Source of the DNA: Branchiostoma floridae
Lineage: Eukaryota; Chordata; Leptocardii; Amphioxiformes; Branchiostomatidae
Reading direction: 5' to 3'
DNA: 64,000 nt
Assembly: GCF_000003815.2 (NCBI RefSeq)
Contig: NC_049983.1
Span: 8,256,157-8,320,156, forward strand
Part shown: positions 38,421 to 48,451 of the stretch, piece by piece
Layout: the number at the start of each line of letters is the position of its first letter
How positions within the stretch are numbered: position 1 is the stretch's first letter
Translations under genes and position numbers: made by a program
Notes under the pieces: model-generated
Seen by the model: the letters and a program-made list of their open reading frames with translations, nothing else
Database searches by the model: none
What the model was told of the DNA's origin: nothing

Positions 38421-38457
<37 letters not shown>

Positions 38458-38640
38458 TGTGCCTGTGTGTCCGCGCAGTGTGTCTGTTTGTCTCTCTCTC
38501 TCTCTCTCTCTCTGTATGTGTGTGTCCGTGTGTCTGTCTGTCTCTGTGTGTGTATGTGTTTCCCGTGGATATATGTAGTTAGCTTAACCTAAGAACTTCT
38601 GGATGGATTGTAATGATAGTAGGCATGAGAGTGGGCGTTG
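38344..38640 (+). repeat. (GT)n/(CT)n microsatellite in a dispersed repeat
   Basis: TGTG-rich sequence with interspersed TCTG runs to about 38465, a CT run near 38491-38513, and more TG to about 38556. CTTCTGGATGGATTGTAATG and AGTGGGCGTTG words follow, similar to the dispersed repeat at 52878-53105. The 70-94 residue frames are low complexity. Confidence 0.75.
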
Positions 38641-39870
38641 TTGCTTTCTTTTTCCATCCACGTGTGCCTATCGTAGGAACATGAATGAAATATATAGATA
38701 TTAAGCGTTCAACACTAGCATCTTAAGAATGTATGGGTGGGTGTAGAGCGAGGATACGGCTGTGATGACCCTACCCCATGGTTGTGTACTGAAAGCGGAT
38801 AGTGATGACAAGGAATGGCTTATCTCTTTCATCCCCCGCCATACACCCCCACTCTTCGCGCATTTGAGTAAAGTACCGTGTTAGGTGTTCCACAAAGTTT
38901 ATCTGTGACACACCTAACAGTTAAGGGTATAACAGTGGTGTAATGATGGCGTGTGTATACCTGGCTATCCGCCTTACTAATCACAGAAGCCGGGATCAAA
39001 GGTGGCTGAAGTGGCGGGATGAAAGGATTGTGAACAAACACATCGGTATTTAGGCCGCGTATTTTTTCCCACGGAAAGACACGACCAGTCCTGCGAACTG
39101 TAATTGAATAGTCACCAAGACAAGTGGGTGTGGTCTGTAGGCTGTCAATATACCTGTACTGATGTCAGAAAGGTGGAATTTAGGCGTCAAAATATTCAAC
39201 GTTTGGCAGAAATCTTTGCTATGTATGAATAAATGATGCATTCGTCTTAATTCGGTTTCAGAAGGTATTGCAGACAACTGCAATCAAATACATTTCCCTT
39301 GGGCGCCGTAAAACGATTATTCTCAAAAGAAATGCGCAATCTCCTATCTCGTTGCATATTTTCCCATTTTTCTCTTCCCCAGTTTCGCCTTTTGTACCCT
39401 TGCATACAATGGGCGATACTAATTCTACATTTGCCGTAATGTACTGATAATAAAGACAACTACGTATACCGTTGAAACGACAACAAAAATGAAACAATCC
39501 TGTGATCATTCGCAAGAACAGCCCTTTTTAAAATCTAACCTTTCACGATGAAAACAAGTCCTTAGTACTCTCGTGTGCGTAAACGTGTGACTGCACAGAT
39601 AGCCCAATGACCTTTAATTGAATAACCTTTGCTGTAAACTTTCTCAGACAATGACGAGGTGACACGCGGTCCGTTTGAAGCTGGAAGGACGTCTACTTTA
39701 CTTGCCACGGGGAACGTGTGATTGTTTGTTTTTTCTGACGTTTGAATCGATCGCGCACAATTGACGCGTGACGTGGATTGAATCTTAATTACTGGTATGT
39801 CAGCCTCGAGCACTGGCTTGACGACGAGTTAGCTTGCCTGACGCATTGTGGTGACCTATGACACATAACA
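38641..39870. other. No gene recognised
   Basis: Short frames without motifs on either strand. Confidence 0.45.
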
Positions 39871-39875
39871 AAGAG

Positions 39876-40062
39876 CCGCGCCCCCTTCTACACGGTTTGA
39901 CCTTAGTTTGACAACGTCCTTACGGTCGCGTGGCACGCACCTGCCGCACAGCATGCCGGGAAGGCCGGTAGTATAAAACGGGCGTGTTCTATTTTTGGCT
40001 CAGTCGAACCGGCGACACCCGTACAGTCCGTACCGTGCACAGAGCGTCCTCACACAAGGGTA
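39876..40062 (+). promoter_or_regulatory. Core promoter (TATA plus initiator) with a first-exon splice donor
   Basis: A GC box (GCGCCCCC) sits near 39879. A TATA box (TATAAAA) starts at 39972 and an initiator (CTCAGTC) follows with the presumptive +1 A at 40002. The TATA-to-start distance of 30 bp is the canonical one. A splice donor (CAAGG|GTAACG) follows at about 40061, so transcription would give a non-coding first exon of about 60 bases. The nearest recognised + strand gene is the sialyltransferase 11 kb downstream. The link is inference; the promoter could serve an unrecognised gene. Confidence 0.45.
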
Positions 40063-42204
40063 ACGCCCCCCTTTTCCTAAACACCCAGTGACTCATCTTA
40101 TACCTTCACTGTATTCACACACACGAATGCATACAGCTTGGGTACCGCCAATGCACAAAATCAGAAAGGTGTAGCCGAAGTGTCAGGTAATAATTGCGTG
40201 TGGTGCATGGCGCGCTATCTATGCAAATGTTGCAGCTTTTTTCTGCTCCCATGGGAAAACGTGTGGGGAATATAATCTAATTGGTTTGCAACCCTCATCA
40301 CTTATCTTCAAGCAGATGGTAGAATAGAAAAAGCGTAAGCCTTTCGAGCTGACATTTTTTTTTGGCCCGACTCTATGATTTTCCGTCTGTTAGGAGCTTT
40401 CTGATCAGATCTTTTCAGACCCCGTGGGTTGCCAGAAACATCGTAGGAATTAGTCAGGTGCGTTAGCCACTAAATATTATTTCTACAGTCTGCCAGGAGC
40501 TTGAAAAGGAAGGGAAAAATACTGCACATTTCCCCCACTTTCCTACTCTGAACCAGGGGGCATCTGTAATTGACATTGTGTGGATACGTATTACTACAGC
40601 CACGAGGAAATACTTCTATCAAAAACAACTACTCATGCCACTTTTCAATTCCCTTCACACGGCCACGGGTGCTGTTAAGCTCAATAATTCTCTCACTCCT
40701 CGAAATGGAAACACTCTTCAAATTTGAAGATCCGATATGATAGAGGAGATTTGGATCACGCCGTTAAAGCGCAGACGTCGCTCCCGCTTCTGGGATAAGA
40801 ACCTACGTCAGAATGACGCACGGGAGGATTAAAAAGAGGAACTTTTTGACATTTTATATCACTTGATAGTGATGCCATTTTTAGCAATCCAAGTGCTGAT
40901 GAATTGCCCTGAACACCGCTTATCTGAATACGGTATCGCTCCGGAACTATTTCTCGCCAGAGTCGATAATTTCTGACGTATATAGACTCAGTGTGAGTTT
41001 CATTTGTTAGACTGGTGCAATAAATTTCAACTCTCCCACTAAACGAAGGAAACAACATACTCAAGGCTGGCGGTACAGCGTTAATAGTAAGGGCAACGTA
41101 AGCAAAGTAAATGAAGCAAATGGAAAAAAAAAATGTCCAACATTCATCAACGTACAGATGAAATGAAGCATAACATTACTACTCATGACTCTTTCGTTAC
41201 TTTGGCTATGGATTCCGCTAAATTACAACTTCTTTTTCAATTCATAAAATGAAACCACAGATTTTGTAGATATCTTCAGATCTAAACTACCAGCCAACAA
41301 AGTGATCAAGACTTGTTATTTCCTATATCACTAGTTAGAAAAGTGAATTAATCGCGGTGTTACTCTTAGTAAAAATGCAATCAACTCATCAGTGAAGTTT
41401 GAATTCCATAGACGTATACAACACAGGTACATTTGTACGTTTTGTTATACGCTCTACCAAAAGTATACAAGATAAACCGTTATTACTATGAATTTTTGTT
41501 ATAGCTGGAGATTTTTGCTCGCATCACGTGATTATGAAGATGGGCAGTTGAGAAGCATACGACGTGCGTGTGACGTCACTACCCGAGGAGTGAGGCAGAA
41601 AGGAGCTCTACTGCGCATGCGGGAATGTGCATGACGTCAAAGTGAATTCCTCTTCTTATAATATCCAAGCAGACGTGTGATGGTTTTATTTGTCCCTTCA
41701 GTCGTTGTTAACGATCAGACACGTACAAGTATTGGTTTTATCGCTCAATTCATTACTTGTATATTTTGAATAATTTAATGCGTGAACAATTTTAATTTCC
41801 CCCTTAAGTTTGTTATGGTAACGTGATGTAATACAATCTGTACATGTAATGCATCAAATAAACCATTATCATGGCCAATGTGACCACTTTTTGGTGCCCC
41901 CTTATAATAATAAGTTCATTGCAGATTCGTGCCCGAGGGCTACTTGTAAGTGACAAAAAATGACAGACAAATAATGGTTAGCACTAAAACAGTAAAGTAA
42001 GCGACTACTCTAGTCTAACTTAAAGATGTAACTTATTGGGTTTGACTTCTTATATATATATTTTTTCCACACATGCATTACGAATCCTGTGTATAGTGAC
42101 CACCTGTCCACATAGAAAAAGTGTTGTTTGACTGTACATATCATAAAGCTGTATGCAAAAAAAATTGAGAACCATACTAAGTTCCAAGCAGATGTTGGAG
42201 GTAG
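40063..42204. other. No gene recognised; LINE tail 41735-41872 and CRE/NRF1 motifs 41570-41640
   Basis: A perfect CRE (TGACGTCA, 41571-41578), an NRF1-like TGCGCATGCG near 41613 and a second TGACGTCA near 41633 lie close together. A LINE-like tail ending in AAATAAACCATTATC lies at about 41735-41872. Solo transposon-end motifs (TCCAAGCAGA) occur at about 41668 and 42183. Confidence 0.4.
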
Positions 42205-42602
42205 AAAATCGTAGTGTTTTCTGGCCGACCGGCTTTTCATATGAAAATATAGAAGATGAATTCCACTTTGTTATGAAATGTCCTACCTACAGTAAAGAGA
42301 GAGAAACATTGTTTAAGAATATTAGAACCAAAACACACATCTCTCTCGCTGGTGCAGAAAGCGATATTTTCAATATATTGCTCTCATGTTCAACTCATAT
42401 ATCCGTCTACGTAGGCCAGTTTCTTCATAATGTATTCCAAATGCGAGACCAGATTACTCATACATAACTGTACTGTTATCGATAATGTTTAGTTATTATT
42501 TTGTATGTAGCGTCTTAGTACTATTGTCTGTATAGCTATTAGTTGTTATTGGTTGCCATACATTGTACCCTGTGCGATTGTTGAGCAATAAACTCATTCA
42601 TT
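42205..42602 (+). mobile_element. LINE 3' end with reverse-transcriptase ORF tail
   Basis: The translated tail includes ENIEDEFHFVMKCPTYSKER. This has the His/Cys arrangement (EDE-HF-CP-Y) seen at the C-terminus of many non-LTR reverse-transcriptase proteins, where a zinc-knuckle-like CCHC segment follows the RT. A stop codon at about 42465 and a short 3' UTR ending in AATAAACTCATTCATTC follow. 5'-truncated and non-functional. Confidence 0.75.
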
Positions 42603-42613
42603 CATACTCCAAT

Positions 42614-42745
42614 GATGAAATCTATTTTGGTTTCTGTAAGATCGCAAAGGACTACAACCTACTAGCCGCCATGCTAGATAGGGATGCATGGTTAAACATT
42701 GTTGATGGCACCCCATATGAGGATGAACTGAACTGAACTGAATGT
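42614..42745 (+). mobile_element. Second LINE 3' end with (TGAAC)n tail
   Basis: The frame from 42614 reads DEIYFGFCKIAKDYNLLAAM and continues to a stop at 42734-42736, ending PYEDELN. The stop lies inside a GAACT repeat (GAACTGAACTGAACTGAA), the short repeated tail typical of CR1/L2-type elements. It directly follows another LINE tail, so two elements are nested or stacked. Confidence 0.6.
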
Positions 42746-43619
42746 CGCTCAACGATCGACGTCAAGTGGAAAGGAGGCTTTTACTAATTTCCTCAAGGCT
42801 TCATCAGGAGAATATTTCTGACAATGACGAAGTGGGGCGGCTTGACCGTTCAACTAAATTTCTCACCTGACACGTCTCATGTGCGTCATGGCAGGATTAC
42901 CGAACTTGTAATTTGGATAACTGATGACGTCAAGAGAACAGAGAAACCTCCGCGGTAATTTAGGCGTTACTTTCAAAGCCTTCGAGAGTCACAAAACAAG
43001 TTTTGATTGGCCAATTTGTGTGAGTTTGAAGTGAGCGATGATTGTGGGGGAAACTTGTCAGTTTAGGACGTGTACGTAGGTTGGTAATAGACCTGTATTA
43101 AGTTTCCTCGTTTCTCTTAAACCTAATTTACTCCAATGACGTCAGCACTCGGCTTGTAACTGTCAATTAGGACCAACTTCGCCAAGAAGTCATTCATTAA
43201 TAAGTTAAATACAGAAGAGGTTTATATCAACAACAACAAAAGTTGACGTTATTTGGCACAACGCCACAAGTTAAGAGACGTATTTTCTATTGAACGTGAC
43301 GTTGTGTTTAGCAGGTATATTTAGGCCATTGTGTAATGGCCAATGACGCATGAAATGTAATTGGCTATAGGTGGATCTACGCAATGCATAGGACGACAAG
43401 ATAAGCAAGTAGTTGTTAGATGTCTACGTGTGTCAGATTATCAAAGCAAGATGAGACCAATCCGAAATGGTATTGTACAGTTGAGGTTGTTTTTATGCGC
43501 GGGAGGGCAACTTGTAAAGGTCGTTCTGACCTGTTTTGCCCTCCCTTTACTCTGTGATAAGCTTAAAAACTAAAACGAAATTCAGCTGAGTTCTGTTAAC
43601 TGTTTGTCATCTACCGCCA
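42746..43619. other. No gene recognised
   Basis: Short frames only. Confidence 0.45.
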
Positions 43620-44204
43620 ACATCAAAAACGACGGTCACAGCTGTCTTCAAAGTACGAAGCTGACCCTCAATGTCGTCATCAATAGTTGTTACGTAGGAA
43701 GAGCATTGGTCACTCGCGTTGTCTATTGTTAGTCAAAAGGCCGAGGGCAAATGGACAAACGTCATTTTGAACAGTCATTGCGTAAAATCACGCAAAAATG
43801 AAGTACAAGCCGACACCTTTAAAGTTATATCGTCATAAATGACATAGAACTGTAACAGTTGTTACGTTTTAAGTTTGGAAACTGGGCTTTTGTCCATTGT
43901 CAGGTAAATGCCAAGGTCAACCGGACAAATATAATGATGCACATTTTCTGTGACTTTTTCATACGTATGACATGAAAGATGACAAACCGTCTTCAGTCAC
44001 AATTTCGTAGAAATTCAACAGCTCTTTGCGAAGAAAGAAGACCGGATATTACATTTTGAAACTCCTGTTTTCCATTGATACAAAAATACCAACGCCATTT
44101 CGTTCAGTCCACTTTGTTCAATTTGACATTCCTGTAGTTTTACATTTACCATTGACATAATAGTTCATCTTCTGTGAACTTTCTGAAGTTTTCATCAAGA
44201 CCAC

Positions 44205-44315
44205 TTGGTACGAGAGCAACGACCCTAGATAACCGTGACTTCAAAGAGAAAAGTACTGAATAGCAATTGTGGAAACGTAGATAGTTTGCGCAACAGATGT
44301 CTCTGTTGAGAAGCA
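44205..44315. repeat. Duplicated segment, copy a (partner 45960-46058)
   Basis: TAACCGTGACTTCAAAG, AGAATAGCAATTGT-like words and GCGCAACAGATGTCTCTGT line up in order with TAATCGTGACTTGAAAG, AGAATAGCAATTGTAGAG and GTGCAACAGATGTCCCTGT at 45960-46058. The pair brackets the right part of the tandem array. Confidence 0.65.
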
Positions 44316-44369
44316 AGTGGATACTAAACATTGACAAGTGCTGCCTATTGTTAACTGTTTAAGGCCTCG

Positions 44370-44801
44370 TGTGTTTCAGTACTTACTTATGGATGTGAAT
44401 CCTGGGTTATTACTAAGGTGATGGAGTGCAGAATTAACTCGTTTGCAACATCTTGTTACCGTGTCATGTTAAACATCAAGAGGCTTGACCGGGTGCCTAA
44501 TTCTGTAATCTACAAACTGACCAGCACAAAACCCTTGATTGAGCATGTAAGGTCAAGACAGTTGGACTACCTGGGTCACGTACTGCGAATGCCTGAGGAC
44601 GAGCCCGCCTGTCTCTATTCGCTGTACTTACCATCACATGGCAAACGCAGGCGAGGTCGCCAACCCATGTCCTACCTGCAGTACATACAGCAGCTGCTGG
44701 GGGACGAAAGCGGCCTACTTACACCGGGGCAGATCAAAACCCTGGCTGCCGACAAGAAACAATGGAGACTTGCAGTCGCCCGCCTTGCGGCCGACCGATA
44801 G
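44370..44801 (+). pseudogene. C-terminal fragment of a non-LTR retrotransposon reverse-transcriptase protein
   Basis: The readable frame begins VLTYGCESWVITK, the L-YG-E-W-K motif found after the RT domain of many LINE polyproteins. It continues through a helical segment to RSRQLDYLGHVLRM, the R-L-WLGHV-RM motif of the same proteins, then KRRRGRQPMSYL, and ends at a stop at 44799-44801. The RT core, endonuclease and start are all absent, so this is a 5'-truncated relic. A short GATA repeat follows the stop. It probably inserted into the surrounding tandem array. The clade cannot be named from this part alone. Confidence 0.85.
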
Positions 44802-45959
44802 ATAGATTGTTAACTAAATATCAAGAGCAATAGAATAAACGTTATTTTGTACAGTCCTTGTGTGTGGACTTGACAAAAAAATGAGGTTCAAGCCTAGGGT
44901 TGGACCGGAAATGTCGTCATTTGCGACACCTATTTAGAAACACAACAGTGGGGAAGACCGGATATGACGTATTAGCCACTGGTGCTGTGTATTGTTACCA
45001 TACGTTAGCCAAATGCCAAGGGCAGATCAAACGTCATTTCATGCAGCCCATTGTTTCTGTAAACTTCCCAACGTGCATGAGACATAGAAGTCGACATGTA
45101 CCGACAATGCAAGGCCTACAATATCGTCATCAATTTCAATTGGTTAGCTGTTTGTAACAGCTGATACAAAGGGTGATACGAGAAAAGAAATCGACTACCA
45201 CTGTACCAGTCTTACGTGTTGTCACCCTGCGTTAGCAAAATGCCAAGGGCAGTTGGGAAAACGTCATGTTGTACAGTTCACTTTCTGTGAACTACGTGAG
45301 GTCTGATTTTATCGAAGCCAATGCCAGGAAAATCGTCATCATTGATACCATGTCCGAATTACATAAGGTGAGAAGAAACGATATCACGTAATATCCTCTC
45401 ATGCATTGTTACATCACTGTGTCTAGTTGTCCTTGGCATTTAATTAAACGTCATTTTTTACCGTCCATTTTCTGTGAACTTTCCAAAGGCTGATGTTATA
45501 GAAGTCAACGCCTTACCAAGTGGCATCCATGACGATTTTGCAGACCACTCATGTAAACGTTTTAACAGTTGACACAAAAGAAGACACAATACTACCAACA
45601 AGGACAGATGAGCAAACATTTCTCTAATTAGCCCATTCTTAAAGCAAGGTCTGCAACATTGTCGTCAAGGACACGTTGTTATATGTTCGTAAAAGATAGT
45701 ACAAAGGAATCTACTCACTGACACTTTTTTTGCCCTACAATATCTAAGCCACAGGCAGCGTAAGCTTAACAAATGTCATATTGTTCAGTACTTTCTGTGT
45801 TAACTTTCTTAAGTGCAATGTGAGTCATCTTAAAGATCAAACGCGGCACTGTAAGAAGCGTACTATGACTACCCCCTCTAATTGACCTTACATGTACTGA
45901 AACAACGATTATGCGCTACGTGTCATGAGTAACATACGGACAAGCTGTGCGCACTTGTT

Positions 45960-46058
45960 GTGGGGGCAGCGTGACCAGTTAATCGTGACTTGAAAGTGTA
46001 TGTACGTAGAATAGCAATTGTAGAGATGTAACAGTTTGTGCAACAGATGTCCCTGTAA
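45960..46058. repeat. Duplicated segment, copy b (partner 44205-44315)
   Basis: Second member of the pair described at 44205-44315, diverged by roughly a quarter of positions by eye. Confidence 0.6.
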
Positions 46059-46663
46059 TGTATAGAAACGAGCGGTCTATCTTTGATGAGTCACCGGTAA
46101 TACCAGGGCATTCACCCCCTGATCTAGGGCACCATAAAACGGCTCTATGGCTATGCTTACTCATCGTGATGACTGTTTAGTCGTGACTGCTCATTCTGTG
46201 ACAGGTGATTGGTAAAGTTGTACAAGTGAATCGATTGTTACTGAGAAACTAGTTAGAGAGGTGACTCAGTTGATGAAGTCTCCAGGCAAACGTGTCAGCT
46301 AGATAAAAAAAGAGAAGAATTTGGCCAAATAGGTACAAATAAGTTACTATGGGTTTTCAGTCAGCGTTTTGCAGTCTATCCAGCTAGTCGACCGGTCAGT
46401 ACAGGCCAATTTACTAACTCCTACTGGACTTTTATTCCTAACTTGCAATTGGCCAAATTCCCCTATTACTATTCAGAATATTCGGCAAGGCTGGAGTGTG
46501 ATAGAGACTACAGTTAATGTTCTTTCCGAAGTAAAAAAAAATTAAAAGATTTTTTAAAAGATATCAGAATGAAAACATTTTGTCTGCGGTTCACAAGTTT
46601 GGAACCAAACTAGTGTTAATATATGGTTCTATTCATCTGTGCTCTCTGATAAAAATCCATATA
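46059..46663. other. No gene recognised
   Basis: AT-rich sequence without supportable features. Confidence 0.45.
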
Positions 46664-46837
46664 CAGTAGAAGCCAGTTAATCGCACAACGGATTAACGCA
46701 CACTTCTGTTAACTGCACGGAATCCCCAAATCCCAAACCGGTGTGGTCCAGCTAGATAACTTCGCATTATTGCCCCAGTCGGATAATTGCACGAAATTCA
46801 ATGACAAATAGACCGTGCAATTAAGCGGCGTCTACTG
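46664..46837. mobile_element. pogo/Tigger-like MITE
   Basis: The ends CAGTAGAAGCCAGTTAATCG and, on the other strand, CAGTAGACGCCGCTTAATTG form an inverted repeat of about 20 bp. TA flanks both sides (46662-46663 and 46838-46839), the target duplication of Tc1/mariner-pogo elements. CAGT(A/G)GA plus a TTAATCG sub-terminal word is typical of pogo/Tigger ends. 174 bp, non-coding. Confidence 0.75.
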
Positions 46838-46839
46838 TA

Positions 46840-47685
46840 TCACGGAACTGAAAAATACATCGATAAGTCTTGTGTAGAAAACAGAACATGCCCGAGTTTG
46901 CTCTACGCATGCAAGCCTGCTCTTGTTAGGCAGCTTTACTCGGTCTAAGAGCGCTTTCCAGCGGTTTAAAAGCAAACTACAGCATGACGCCAACGTAAAA
47001 TTCCAGTTGTAGTACTGTTATAAATCGCTATCGCTGTGAATTGCGTTTCTTACATACTAATACTACGATGGATCTCATCAGCAGAGGTAGCCAATGGGGG
47101 AAATGCATATCAGGCCAATTCTCTAAGTGGACCAATGGCAGAGCAGTCGCCATGCATCAGCCAATGATGGCTGCAGATGATTGATTGCTCGGCCAATTGC
47201 AGACCAGTGGTAATTTGTGCACCTGCGTTGGGCCACACATTTGTTCCCCTGCCGACTGTTGTCTTGTCATTGACGGTCCATTGTTCAACAAAACAAGATC
47301 GTTGTCGTTTCTTTGCACGGACTCGTACCGTAAGCCAGAATGTCAGTCCTCGGCAAGGGAAGTGAGGGCCCGGGAAGGAAGAAGGAGAGAATCACCGTAA
47401 GTTCTTCACAACAATGTCCGGGGAGATGTCAGGAGAATTTCCGGGCTCATCTACAAGTAGACCCACGGCGTTCTAAACGGAGAGACTGCTGACTCTGCTT
47501 AGCATTAGCCGTGTTAGTAGAACTTATCTGTTTATTGCTAGCATGTTGTTGATTAGAGGTGTCAAGTTCTAATTGTATGTCACATTCTCACTGTCGTTGT
47601 AGAACTGTGGATACTTGTGCGCGCGTGTGTTGCAGCGGTGTTGAGGCAGACGATGCACGCTCGTCTCTTCTAATACCCCTGTCAC
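46840..47685. other. No gene recognised; possible unproven exon near 47180-47398
   Basis: Two overlapping + frames of 62-71 residues at 47177-47400 end near splice-donor-like sites (ACC|GTAAGC and ACC|GTAAGT), but no product is recognisable. The segment 47496-47605 resembles 54706-54830 (TTAGCATTAG, GTAGAACTTATCT, AGGTGTC-AGTTC, CACATTC). Confidence 0.35.
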
Positions 47686-48119
47686 TAGGGCTGGGTACCG
47701 GTACAGAAAATTCAGGTCCAGGTCCGGTTCAGGTCCAGAGGATCAGGTCCAGGTCCGGACCTGAACCTGGACCTGATTCAGTATGACTCATACCAATGGT
47801 CCATTTCACTACAAAGAAATCTGTTTTGTGGAGTATTAGACATAACACTGGCGTTTTAAAATACTACAACGCTAACTGCACCTGTACGATTGACTGTAAA
47901 CATTGGTAGAAATTACTATAAACTCTACTCTACTTCACTCTTGTCATTTTCTTCCAACTGCAAGCGCCAAAACGTATGAATGCCTTATAAAATAATATGT
48001 TAATTTTCTAATCGGTCCAACATCCGGTCCACCTAATTTTTTCAGGTCCGGTTTTTCTGGACCGGTCCAATAAGAAAAACCGGTTTTGTACCGGTACGCT
48101 GTACCGATACCCAGCCCTA
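47686..48119. mobile_element. hAT-like non-autonomous transposon with 8-bp target duplication
   Basis: The ends are TAGGGCTGGGTACCGGTAC and, on the other strand, TAGGGCTGGGTATCGGTAC, a near-perfect inverted repeat. The 8-bp word CCTGTCAC flanks both sides exactly (47678-47685 and 48120-48127), as expected for hAT superfamily insertion. The 434-bp interior has clusters of AGGTCC / GGACCT words near each end that add further inverted pairing. No transposase frame. Confidence 0.85.
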
Positions 48120-48219
48120 CCTGTCACATTATCCACGATCGTCGGGCGTATCGATGGAAGATCGGCCATATCTAAGATCGACAGAGGGTTGCGCGCATTT
48201 TTCACCTGAAAACCCGGCC

Positions 48220-48290
48220 CCTGTCACATATAATCCATACTTTGTACCTTGTACAATTGTTGCTTAATAAAGTTATTATTATAAGCGAGG
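48220..48290 (+). mobile_element. LINE 3' end
   Basis: CCATACTTTGTACCTTGTAC followed by AATTGTTGCTTAATAAAG and a TTATTATTA run. It matches the minus-strand tail at 28940-28996, so it is the 3' end of a shared non-LTR family. Confidence 0.6.
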
Positions 48291-48451
48291 CTCGGGCAAT
48301 TGCCGCATGCGCAGAATCGTCGTCCGATCGATTTTCGCCAAATGTGCGAGAGCTCCCGAAGGGTATGACTGTTTCCCGAATCGTATCCAGTTGCTTCTAG
48401 ATTGAGTAACTGCTTTTTGGAGTGAACTGATTTGTTAACGTTTCTTGTTAA

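Larger units (their letters stand above)
43620..45880. repeat. Divergent tandem array, period about 170-200 bp, interrupted by a LINE fragment
   Basis: A unit with GCCAAGGGCA, AACGTCATTTTGTACAGTCC, TTTTCTGTGAACTTTC and ATCGTCATCA words recurs near 43745, 43910, 44090, 44830, 45020, 45245, 45435 and 45770. The LINE protein fragment at 44370-44801 sits between units. The array is old and non-coding. Confidence 0.65.

Noticed and set aside
40756..41064. 102-residue minus-strand frame
   Set aside because: No motif, ordinary AT-rich intergenic composition, no splice or promoter support.
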